Of a stretch of DNA of 10,437 nt, positions 1 to 6,287 are shown piece by piece. Under the pieces are notes generated by a model. It was given only the letters and a program-made list of their open reading frames with translations, had not been told where the DNA came from and made no database searches. Source of the DNA: an uncultured Alphaproteobacteria bacterium (GTDB lineage Bacteria; Pseudomonadota; Alphaproteobacteria; Caulobacterales; Caulobacteraceae); contig CALETE010000087.1 of the NCBI GenBank assembly GCA_937920085.1, positions 1 through 10,437 on the forward strand, written 5' to 3'. The position numbers and the translations under genes are program-made. How positions within the stretch are numbered: the stretch's first letter is position 1; each line of letters starts with the position of its first letter.

Positions 1-806
1 TTTCGCGCATAGAGGCCAGGTCGGTCAGCGACCGCATGAAAAGCACCACTCAAGGTCTGAGGGCTTTCGCCGTCTCCGAGAAAGAGGAAACCGTCTGCAC
101 TCAGCGCATGGGCCAAGCCCTCCAGGGTCCTCTGCCGCGCACCTGGGGTCATGTTGCAAATGACATTGCGACAGAAGATGACGTCAAAGCCGCCTGGGGC
201 GGTCTGATCCTGAACCAGGTTGAGACGCCGCCACCGCACCATTTCGCGAATGTGCGCCCGCAGGACCCACATATCGTCGGACCTCTGAAAATTCCGAACC
301 AGCTGACGGATTGGCAGGCCCCGCTGGACCTCGAAGTGATTGTAGTAACCGCTCTGCGCCTTCTCCATCGCCCGATCCGACAGGTCCGATCCGAAGAGCT
401 GGATTTGTACACCCGGCGGCAGCATGGCGAAGGCATCGTCGACAATCATGGCCAGGGAGTAGATTTCCTGACCAGTCCCGCAGCCTGCGCTCCAGACCCG
501 CAAGGGGCTATGGCCTCGGGCATGGATCAGCGCGGGTAATATCTCGTTCTTGAAGCACTCAAAGGGTGTTCGATCCCGAAAGAAGCTTGATTCGTTTGCA
601 GCCATTGCCTCGATGATGGCCCAGCCCATACGGTCATCATTGGTTCTGCGGACAAAGGTGATCAGGTCCTCAATCGAGGGAAAATTTTCCCGCCGAGTCA
701 CAGGGGCAAGCCGACTCTCGATGAAATAGCTCTTCTCCGGGTCCACCCTGAGCCCGACCCGTGTGGCGCAAATCTCGGCCACCCATTCGCAGTCTTCCCG
801 GGTCAT
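1..806 (-). CDS. cheR: CheR-type protein-glutamate O-methyltransferase (3' end beyond window)
   Basis: SAM-dependent methyltransferase expected to methylate glutamates on chemoreceptor signalling domains in the cytoplasm. I translated the minus strand from the ATG at 806-804; 268 codons stay open to the window edge, and since CheR proteins are usually about 270-290 residues, little is missing. An N-terminal helical CheR_N region (about 1-75) carries the family motif N-E-S-S-F-F-R-D at 71-78. The SAM-binding glycine motif AGCGTGQEIYSLAM is at 107-120, the acidic GSDLS at 139-143, and the DVIFCRNV motif at 208-215. After CRNV the usual IYF-like residues are replaced by ICNM. The ATG overlaps the TGA of the upstream receiver gene (ATGA), so translational coupling is likely; a GAGG lies about 10 bases upstream. 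I see no receptor, cheA, cheW or cheB in the window, so this could be an accessory CheR rather than part of a full chemotaxis operon. Confidence 0.92.
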   Translation of the reverse strand, partial: MTREDCEWVAEICATRVGLRVDPEKSYFIESRLAPVTRRENFPSIEDLITFVRRTNDDRMGWAIIEAMAANESSFFRDRTPFECFKNEILPALIHARGHSPLRVWSAGCGTGQEIYSLAMIVDDAFAMLPPGVQIQLFGSDLSDRAMEKAQSGYYNHFEVQRGLPIRQLVRNFQRSDDMWVLRAHIREMVRWRRLNLVQDQTAPGGFDVIFCRNVICNMTPGARQRTLEGLAHALSADGFLFLGDGESPQTLSGAFHAVADRPGLYAR

Positions 807-1168
807 ACGAGCTCAGCCTCGATGAATTTCCGGGTGATGATGTCACTGTCGAAGGGTTTCATAATGTATTCGCTGGCCCCAGCGTCCAGGGCTTCCTGAA
901 TCTTTTCAATGTCCGTCTCGACCGTGCAGAAGACAACGGTCGGCTTTTCGCCGCCAGGTTCCATGCGTAGGTGTCTTAAGAACTCGATGCCGTTCATAAC
1001 CGGCATATTCCAGTCCAGCAAAATGGCTTCTGGCATGGCTGACCGGCACCAGGCGAGCGCCTCCACACCGTCGGACGCCTCGGCAATATCAAAGCCGATA
1101 TCCTCAAGTATGCGGCGGGCCACCTTTCGGATCACCCGACTGTCATCGACCACCAAACAGGTCTTCAC
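803..1168 (-). CDS. CheY-like single-domain response regulator
   Basis: Stand-alone receiver domain of 121 residues with no output domain, so it probably acts by protein-protein contact or as a phosphate sink. All the phosphorylation residues are visible: acidic pair D8-D9 (VVDDS), phospho-acceptor D52 (LLDWNMP), switch T82 (FCTVET) and K104 (MKPFD). It starts at a GTG (1168-1166) with a good GGAGG ribosome site nine bases upstream. Its stop overlaps the start of cheR. It sits between chpT (89 bp upstream on the same strand) and cheR, so it could receive phosphate from ChpT or from a histidine kinase encoded elsewhere; the sequence alone does not decide this. A flagellar-motor CheY or a Cle-type c-di-GMP-binding CheY-like protein are alternatives, but I see no arginine-rich C-terminal tail of the kind I associate with Cle proteins. 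Confidence 0.95.
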   Translation of the reverse strand: MKTCLVVDDSRVIRKVARRILEDIGFDIAEASDGVEALAWCRSAMPEAILLDWNMPVMNGIEFLRHLRMEPGGEKPTVVFCTVETDIEKIQEALDAGASEYIMKPFDSDIITRKFIEAELV

Positions 1169-1231
1169 GGAATAGCGCCTCCAAGACGCTCCGTTTTTGC
1201 GGCCATGATGGTTAAGGACAGGTATGAGCCT

Positions 1232-1251
1232 GACGATTTCTCAGAATCGTC
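1232..1251 (-). other. Stem-loop between chpT and the receiver gene
   Basis: A perfect 7-bp inverted repeat GACGATT/AATCGTC (1232-1238 and 1245-1251) with a 6-base loop lies seven bases downstream of the chpT stop. No T-run follows on the minus strand, so it is not a typical intrinsic terminator. It could tune read-through or stabilise the chpT 3' end. Function is inferred only. Confidence 0.4.
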
Positions 1252-1257
1252 CAGCGC

Positions 1258-1944
1258 TTAGGCAATGGCCAAGGTTGCAGCAAAGACCACGGCATCCTCT
1301 TCGACCTTTGAAAAGATCTTGCCGCCAGCGTCCTCGATAAATTGGTGCATGTAATAGGCCTGCACCCAGTGACCATGGAGACCATCACCCATGGGCTGGC
1401 CTTCTAGTCCGGCTGCGACTTCGGGGCGCAGGCGTGCCTTGGGGCCCTTGGCCTCTACAGCTATGGCCACTTGGCCGGCTTGTTCGACAGCGCGGATTGA
1501 GGCGGTTCCACCCATGGGCAAGGCCGCACCCGCCAGCTGGGCTAGGTTTAAGATCGTCCGGGCGGCAGGTTTGTTCAGGGTGGGGGCTTCAATCTGCCAA
1601 TCTAATTCAGCGCGCATGTGCCGGAAGAGACCTAAGGCCAGCTTGTGAAGTTCGCGGGGATCAAAGGTCTCTGAGGACGCCGAGGCTCCAAAGGCCACCC
1701 GCGTGAAGGCCAGGAGATCGGCCAGCTTTCGCGCCGACCCAGCGATCAGGTTCATGGCGTCTTCCCGCATGTCTTCTGCGGTGGGATCATCCAGCAAGTC
1801 GAGGCCTGAGACGATGGCGCTGGCGGGGCTGATGAAGTCGTGACACATGCGCGCTGCCAGATAGGCCGCGACCTCTGCGGTTTTGGGCGTCGAGACTGCC
1901 GGGGTGTCCAGCGCGGTTTCGGTCGGGAGGGCATCTTCGGTCAT
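1258..1944 (-). CDS. chpT: Histidine phosphotransferase ChpT
   Basis: Phosphotransfer protein of the alphaproteobacterial cell-cycle relay: it takes phosphate from the hybrid kinase CckA and passes it to CtrA and CpdR. From the ATG at 1944 it is 228 residues, close to the roughly 225 I recall for Caulobacter ChpT. The phospho-accepting histidine is H35 in ARMCHDFISPASAI, followed by a highly typical SGLDLLDDP...DAMNLI helix and KLADLLAFTRVAFGASAS, which together form the DHp-like dimerising helices (about 25-90). The remainder is the degenerate, non-ATP-binding kinase-like domain with KGPKARLRPEVAAGL. An upstream in-frame ATG at 2040 would add 32 residues and has a good AGGTGAGG site seven bases before it. 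I prefer 1944 because it matches family length and because the extension is rich in AGA codons and A/T third positions, but no ribosome site precedes 1944. The gene is divergent from cysQ and first in a chpT-receiver-cheR row. Confidence 0.92.
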   Translation of the reverse strand: MTEDALPTETALDTPAVSTPKTAEVAAYLAARMCHDFISPASAIVSGLDLLDDPTAEDMREDAMNLIAGSARKLADLLAFTRVAFGASASSETFDPRELHKLALGLFRHMRAELDWQIEAPTLNKPAARTILNLAQLAGAALPMGGTASIRAVEQAGQVAIAVEAKGPKARLRPEVAAGLEGQPMGDGLHGHWVQAYYMHQFIEDAGGKIFSKVEEDAVVFAATLAIA

Positions 1945-1972
1945 GGGGGGAAATCTGACCTGATTTGGCGCT

Positions 1973-2000
1973 TTGGCAAACACGCCGATACGGCTAGATC
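1973..2000 (+). promoter_or_regulatory. Candidate housekeeping promoter for cysQ
   Basis: TTGGCA at 1973-1978 and GCTAGATC at 1993-2000 are 14 bases apart. This fits the Caulobacter vegetative promoter pattern as I recall it (TTGaCgS, 10-14 bases, GCtANAWC), with a perfect match in the -10-like element. It would give a leader of roughly 90 bases before cysQ. On the opposite strand a near match GCTAGATT (2025-2018) has no convincing -35; if it does serve chpT, transcription would begin inside the 32-codon extension and favour the 1944 start. Confidence 0.4.
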
Positions 2001-2096
2001 GAGGAAACTTGGGTGCAAATCTAGCCTTTGTAGCCCTCATCGTCTGGCCTCACCTGGCACCACTGGCACAGGGTAAGCCAATTCAAAGGATGGCCC

Positions 2097-2867
2097 ATGC
2101 CCCTCGACCTCACCGACGTCGGATCGATCCTCGCTGATATCTGCGAAGAAGCCGGGCGATTGGTCCTGCCGCTTTGGAAGTCGGGTCTGACCGTACACAC
2201 CAAGGCCGATTCAAGTCCGGTCACAGAAGCTGACCGGCGTGGCGAGGCCCTGATTTTGGAGCGCCTGAGTGCGGCGTTTCCCGGCATACCGGTTATTTCT
2301 GAAGAGGATGCCAGCGAGTTCGGGACGCCGGACGCCATTGGCCGACAATTCTTCCTGGTGGACCCCGTCGATGGCACCAAGGCGTTTGTCCGGGGGGATC
2401 CAAACTTTACGGTCAATATCGCCCTGGTGGAGGACGGACGTCCCATCGCTGGGGCCGTTACTGCCCCTGCGACAGACGAGACCTGGTTCACGCGGGGCGG
2501 CGCGGCCTGGAAGCGGGCGAGTGGCGGATCAGCCGTCAAGGCCCAGGCCCGGCCTTGGCCAGAGGGCGCGGCGATCGCCCTGGTCAGTCACACCATGAAG
2601 CCTGAAACCGTCCAAGCCCTGGCGGACACCTACGGCTTTGCCACCCCAGAGCCGATGGATTCCTCCATCAAATTCTGTCGGATCGCCGAAGGCTCGGCCG
2701 ATATCTATCCCAGGCACGGACCCACGATGGAGTGGGATATTGCTGCGGGTCATGCGGTCTTGATCCAGGCTGGCGGCAGCGTGGTTGCCGAGGATGGATC
2801 GCCCTTTGTCTATGGCAAGGCCGACAAGGGGTTTCGTAATGGCTGGTTCATCGCCCGCGGGGCGTAG
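2097..2867 (+). CDS. cysQ: 3'(2'),5'-bisphosphate nucleotidase CysQ
   Basis: Mg-dependent phosphatase that removes the 3' phosphate from PAP/PAPS, clearing the inhibitory by-product of sulfate assimilation. The 256-residue protein shows the inositol-monophosphatase superfamily metal site: E69-E70 (ISEED), D89-P-V-D92-G-T (DPVDGTK) and W213-D214 (WDIAAG). It resembles CysQ more than SuhB or HisN because of KADSSPVTEAD (36-46), DPVDGTKAF, FTVNIAL, SSIKFCRIAEGSADIYPRHGPT (in pieces across 189-210) and GHAV, all of which match E. coli CysQ as I remember it. The start ATG at 2097 has AAGGA six bases upstream. It is divergent from chpT with about 150 bp between the preferred starts. No sulfate-reduction genes flank it directly, so it probably acts as a housekeeping single gene. 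A histidinol-phosphatase role is the main alternative. Confidence 0.9.
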   Translation: MPLDLTDVGSILADICEEAGRLVLPLWKSGLTVHTKADSSPVTEADRRGEALILERLSAAFPGIPVISEEDASEFGTPDAIGRQFFLVDPVDGTKAFVRGDPNFTVNIALVEDGRPIAGAVTAPATDETWFTRGGAAWKRASGGSAVKAQARPWPEGAAIALVSHTMKPETVQALADTYGFATPEPMDSSIKFCRIAEGSADIYPRHGPTMEWDIAAGHAVLIQAGGSVVAEDGSPFVYGKADKGFRNGWFIARGA

Positions 2868-3019
2868 ATGCCAGGGCTCATGGTCCGGCGGCTTGAGGTC
2901 CCGTGGGTTGACTTGAAGACGACCGTGCCAAATGCGCCCAAGGCAAAGCTCCCAATGACCACCCAGATCAGAGGCTTGAACAGGCTCATGGGATCAGCGG
3001 CGGTGGGGGACATGGACAT
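2810..3019 (-). CDS. Possible small single-helix membrane protein
   Basis: I do not recognise this 69-residue ORF. After a short N-terminus it has a hydrophobic stretch of about 20 residues (PLIWVVIGSFALGAFGTVVF, about 16-35) and then a basic, proline-rich tail, which fits one membrane helix with a soluble C-terminus. Codons across the helix end almost always in G or C, as real genes here do, whereas the overlapping plus-strand ORF reads like an antisense shadow. Against it, no good ribosome site precedes any of the starts at 3019, 3013 or 2989; the last (MSLFKP) gives a compact 59-residue protein. Its 3' end overlaps the end of cysQ by 58 bp in convergent orientation, which is larger than usual. 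Confidence 0.4.
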   Translation of the reverse strand: MSMSPTAADPMSLFKPLIWVVIGSFALGAFGTVVFKSTHGTSSRRTMSPGIYAPRAMNQPLRNPLSALP

Positions 3020-3345
3020 GGCGGCTGCGGTTCAAACTCCGATCGCATGGGACGATGACGCGAATCACATGGAAAGCGTTCCATAGAGATGGGTGCCCAT
3101 AAGCCCGGCGAATTGTCGCGGGGGTCCTTGCGTGAAGGTCTTCATCCGATCACGACTTAAGACCAATCAGCGTGGTAACCGTGCGCCTGCCGTGAAATAC
3201 GAGGTGGTGGACCTGGGAATCTTCCGGCGCGTAGAGACCAATTCTGCGAGAATCTGCGGCTTCTTTCGCGGAGAAACGCAAAGGCATCTACACGGGAAGC
3301 TAATTTGCGATCATAAGGCCCCAGAATCCTGAAGGAGTTACGGCC
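3020..3345. other. Intergenic stretch before gcdH
   Basis: About 330 bp without a convincing gene. The one ORF in it (3093-3332, plus) has no family resemblance, no ribosome site and many C- and R-rich segments typical of chance reading. The visible structure is the pair of palindromes at 3069-3100 and the gcdH ribosome site AAGGAG at its end. I could not assign a promoter with confidence, although gcdH must have one here. Confidence 0.5.
3069..3100. promoter_or_regulatory. Two adjacent palindromes, operator-like
   Basis: ATGGAA-AGCG-TTCCAT (3069-3084) is followed four bases later by ATGGG-TG-CCCAT (3089-3100). The first has a TGGAA/TTCCA symmetry similar in style to LacI-family operators; both could equally form small RNA hairpins. 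They lie about 250 bp before gcdH and 50-80 bp upstream of the possible small membrane-protein gene, so the regulated gene is unclear. Confidence 0.3.
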
Positions 3346-4536
3346 ATGGCCCTCGACAGCGCCCTCGACACCAAGACCTTTGACTGGGTCGATCCCCTGG
3401 ACATGGCCTCGCGCCTGTCTGAGGACGAACGCATGGTTTGGGACGCGGCCCGGACCTATTCCCGGGAAAAGCTGCTGCCTCGGGTGGTCTCGGCCTATGC
3501 CGAAGAGCGGTTCGATCGCGAGATCATGACCGAGATGGGGGCCTTAGGCTTCCTCGGCCCGACGCTTCCGGAAGACTACGGCTGCGCCGGGGTCAATCAC
3601 GTGGCCTACGGCCTGATCGCGCGGGAGATCGAAGCCATCGACAGCGGTTACCGCTCGGCCATGAGCGTGCAGTCCTCCCTGGTCATGTATCCGATCTTTG
3701 CCTTCGGGTCCGAAGAGCAGAAGCAGAAGTATCTGCCCGGCATGGCAAAGGGGGAGATCATTGGCTGTTTTGGCCTGACGGAGGCCGATGGTGGCTCGGA
3801 CCCTGCCAGCATGCGTACCACGGCCCGCAAGGCACCGGGGGGCTACACCCTGTCGGGTGCCAAGATGTGGATCACCAACTCGCCCATCTCCGACGTCGCC
3901 CTGGTCTGGGCCAAGCTGGACGGCGTGATCCGTGGCTTCCTGGTGGATCGTGGGTCTAAGGGCTTCGAGACGCCGCAGATCAAGAACAAGCTGTCCCTAC
4001 GCGCCTCCATCACCGGCGAGATCGCCCTGGACGAGGTGTTTGTTCCCGAAAACCAGATGCTGCCCAATGTCTCGGGTCTGCGCGGACCGTTTTCCTGCCT
4101 CAACAAGGCCCGTTACGGCATTGCCTGGGGTGCCATGGGTGCCGCGGACTTCTGCCTCCATGCCAGCCGCGATTACACCAAGACCCGCTCAGTGTTCGGC
4201 AAGCCCCTTGCGGCCCGTCAGCTGATCCAGAAGAAGCTGGCCGACATGCAGACCGAAATTGCCCTGGGTTTTGAAGGGGCCCTGGCCCTGGGGCGTCTGA
4301 TTGATCAGGGTGCCTGGGTGCCCGAAGCCATCAGCCTGATGAAGCGCAATAACTGCGGCAAGGCCCTGGCCATCGCCCGCGAAGCCCGCGACATCCATGG
4401 CGGCAACGGGATCAGCGGCGAATATCACGTCATGCGTCACGCCTCGAACCTTGAGACCGTCAATACCTATGAAGGGGCTCACGACGTCCATGCCCTGATC
4501 CTGGGGCGGGCAATCACCGGCGAAAACGCGTTCTAG
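3346..4536 (+). CDS. gcdH: Glutaryl-CoA dehydrogenase
   Basis: FAD flavoenzyme that oxidises and decarboxylates glutaryl-CoA to crotonyl-CoA in lysine, tryptophan and aromatic-acid breakdown. The 396-residue protein has the full acyl-CoA dehydrogenase fold: N-terminal helical domain (about 20-130), beta domain with CFGLTEADGGSDP and KMWITNSP, and C-terminal helices. It is GCDH rather than another acyl-CoA dehydrogenase because of SGYRSAMSVQSSLVM, with R103 the expected contact for the substrate's free carboxylate, and NKARYGIAWG, FGKPLAARQLIQKKLADM, KRNNCGKAL, HGGNGISGEYHVMRH, and NTYEGAHD with catalytic base E376. All closely match human GCDH as I recall it. AAGGAG lies eight bases before the ATG. 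The transporter gene follows after 80 bp on the same strand, probably in one operon. An electron-transfer flavoprotein must be encoded elsewhere. Confidence 0.95.
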   Translation: MALDSALDTKTFDWVDPLDMASRLSEDERMVWDAARTYSREKLLPRVVSAYAEERFDREIMTEMGALGFLGPTLPEDYGCAGVNHVAYGLIAREIEAIDSGYRSAMSVQSSLVMYPIFAFGSEEQKQKYLPGMAKGEIIGCFGLTEADGGSDPASMRTTARKAPGGYTLSGAKMWITNSPISDVALVWAKLDGVIRGFLVDRGSKGFETPQIKNKLSLRASITGEIALDEVFVPENQMLPNVSGLRGPFSCLNKARYGIAWGAMGAADFCLHASRDYTKTRSVFGKPLAARQLIQKKLADMQTEIALGFEGALALGRLIDQGAWVPEAISLMKRNNCGKALAIAREARDIHGGNGISGEYHVMRHASNLETVNTYEGAHDVHALILGRAITGENAF

Positions 4537-4550
4537 ATCTAGCCGAATTG

Positions 4551-4573
4551 GGGTCGGGTCTTCCGCCCGGCCC
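4551..4573 (+). other. Stem-loop in the gcdH-transporter gap
   Basis: GGGTCGGG (4551-4558) pairs with CCCGGCCC (4566-4573) around a 7-base loop, with one G-U pair. It is GC-rich, lies 15 bases after the gcdH stop and has no T-run, so it may be a weak terminator, attenuator or 3'-end stabiliser lowering transporter expression relative to gcdH. Confidence 0.4.
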
Positions 4574-4616
4574 TGCCCTGGTGATAGACCTTTCCGAAAT
4601 TCCGGGAGGGAACATC

Positions 4617-6287
4617 ATGACGACCACGACAGACCAGGCTGAAGCGCCTCTGCAAGGGGCGTCCCTGCGCACCGTCGTGGCCGCCTCTGCGGCCGGCACC
4701 ACCTTCGAGTGGTACGACTTTTTCGTGTTCGGCAGTTTGACGACGGTCATTTCCAAGACCTTCTTCACGGGTCTGACAGATACGGCGGGTTATATTGCCG
4801 CCCTGGCCCTGTTCGGTGCTGGCTTTGCCTTTCGGCCTATCGGTGCCCTGGTCTTTGGCCGGATCGGCGACAGGGCAGGTCGCAAGGGTGCCTTCCTGGT
4901 CACGGTCATGCTGATGGGCGGTGCGACTGTGGCCATTGGCCTTCTACCCACCTATTCCCAGGCCGGCCTCATTTCACCGGCCCTTCTGGTGCTTATGCGG
5001 ATTCTGCAGGGTTTTGCCCTTGGCGGGGAGTATGGCGGCGCGGCGATCTATGTGGCCGAACATGCACCGGTCAATGCCCGGGGCCGGTCCACCAGCTGGA
5101 TCCAGACCTCCGCAGCCTTTGGTCTGTTCGGGGCCCTGTTGGTTATTCTGGCGACCAGGCTGGTTCTGAAGCAGAATTTCGGGCCTGACGCCTTCGACGC
5201 CTGGGGCTGGCGCATTCCCTTCCTATTTTCTGCGGGGCTGTTGCTGGTCTCGATCTTCATGCGCATGAAGCTCACCGAGAGCCCGGCCTTCGCCAAGATG
5301 AAGGCTGAAGGCGGTGGATCAGCGGCCCCCTATACCGAGGCCTTTGGCCAGTGGAAAAACCTCAAGCTGGTGCTCCTGGCGCTAGCAGCGATTATGTCAG
5401 CCCAAGGGGCGGTCTGGTACACCGCCTTCTTTTACACACAGACCTTCCTGGACAAGTTTCTCAAGGTCGCCCCTGAGACCATCAATCTGGTGATGATGGC
5501 GGCCACAGCGGTCAGCGCCGTCTTCTACGTCCTGTTTGGGGCCCTGTCAGACCGTATCGGCCGCAAGCCCGTCATGCTGTTTGGCATGACCTTGATGTTG
5601 ATCGCCTATTTTCCGGGCTTCCACATGTTGACCCAAATGGCCAATCCCGCCCTGGCCGAGGCCCAGGCCCGCACCCCTGTCGTGGTTATGGCCGATCCCG
5701 CCGATTGCTCCCTGCAGTTTGACCCGGTGGGCAAGGCGAGCTTCGTCACCTCCTGCGACATCGCCAAGAGCGTCCTGGCCAATGCCGGGGTCTCCTATGA
5801 TAACCAAGCTGGGCCTGCGGGCTCTCCCGCCCTGGTCAAGATCGGCGGCGTGGCTGTCGAGTCCAAGTCTGCTGTCGGCCTTGCAAAGGCTGACGCCAAG
5901 GCCCTGAAGACCAGTGTCGAAGGTCAGATCAAGACCGCCCTGGCCGCCGCTGGCTATCCGGCCAAGGCCGACCCGGCGCGGATCAACTATCCAGGTCTAG
6001 CGGCCATATTGTTCGTCTTTGTGATCGCCGCGACGGCCCTGTTCGGCCCCATCGCCGCCTGCCTGGTTGAACTCTTCCCCACCCGTATCCGCTACACAGC
6101 CATGTCATTGCCCTATCACATTGGCACGGGCTGGATCGGCGGCTTCGTGCCCTTCACCGCCTTCGCCATCGTAGCGGCGGTGGGCAATATCTATTCTGGC
6201 CTCTGGTATCCCTTTGCCTTCACCGCCCTGTCAGTGACGACTTGCCTGCTCTTCCTGCCGGAAACCAAGGATCGCAGCCTTCATTAG
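4617..6287 (+). CDS. MFS transporter, metabolite:H+ symporter (MHS) type, with large periplasmic loop
   Basis: Inner-membrane proton-coupled carrier of the KgtP/ProP/ShiA type, which moves organic acids or zwitterions. The start at 4617 (MTTTTDQ) has GGGAGGG seven bases upstream; an in-frame TTG at 4548 would add 23 unlikely residues. The 556-residue protein shows EWYDFF (31-36), FRPIGA (72-77), MFS motif G-RIGD-RAGRK (81-90), RILQGFALGGEYGG, and the second-half copy GALSDRIGRK (308-317), with about 12 hydrophobic segments. Between the expected helices 9 and 10, on the periplasmic side, is an extra hydrophilic segment of about 115 residues (343-458) with two cysteines, C364 and C380, that could form a disulfide. 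This makes it about 100 residues longer than KgtP. Its position after gcdH hints at a dicarboxylate such as glutarate or 2-oxoglutarate, but the substrate is inference. Its stop overlaps the end of the convergent siroheme gene by four bases. Confidence 0.92.
   Translation: MTTTTDQAEAPLQGASLRTVVAASAAGTTFEWYDFFVFGSLTTVISKTFFTGLTDTAGYIAALALFGAGFAFRPIGALVFGRIGDRAGRKGAFLVTVMLMGGATVAIGLLPTYSQAGLISPALLVLMRILQGFALGGEYGGAAIYVAEHAPVNARGRSTSWIQTSAAFGLFGALLVILATRLVLKQNFGPDAFDAWGWRIPFLFSAGLLLVSIFMRMKLTESPAFAKMKAEGGGSAAPYTEAFGQWKNLKLVLLALAAIMSAQGAVWYTAFFYTQTFLDKFLKVAPETINLVMMAATAVSAVFYVLFGALSDRIGRKPVMLFGMTLMLIAYFPGFHMLTQMANPALAEAQARTPVVVMADPADCSLQFDPVGKASFVTSCDIAKSVLANAGVSYDNQAGPAGSPALVKIGGVAVESKSAVGLAKADAKALKTSVEGQIKTALAAAGYPAKADPARINYPGLAAILFVFVIAATALFGPIAACLVELFPTRIRYTAMSLPYHIGTGWIGGFVPFTAFAIVAAVGNIYSGLWYPFAFTALSVTTCLLFLPETKDRSLH

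Noticed and set aside
36..539. Long plus-strand ORF of 167 codons at the left end
   Set aside because: It lies wholly antisense to the clearly conserved cheR frame and has no recognisable family features.
2852..2864. CGCCC-GCG-GGGCG mini-hairpin at the end of cysQ
   Set aside because: Short, inside coding sequence and without a T-run, so not supported as a terminator.
2868..3086. 72-codon plus-strand ORF starting right after the cysQ stop
   Set aside because: Could be coupled to cysQ, but the opposite strand gives a better hydrophobic helix and codon pattern; reads like an antisense shadow.
3093..3332. 79-codon plus-strand ORF before gcdH
   Set aside because: No ribosome site, no recognisable domain, uneven codon use; treated as noncoding.
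4533..4542. Perfect 10-bp palindrome CTAGATCTAG over the gcdH stop codon
   Set aside because: Short enough to occur by chance and not linked to any other element.
4548..4616. In-frame TTG start extending the transporter by 23 residues
   Set aside because: The ATG at 4617 has a strong ribosome site and the extension covers the intergenic stem-loop.
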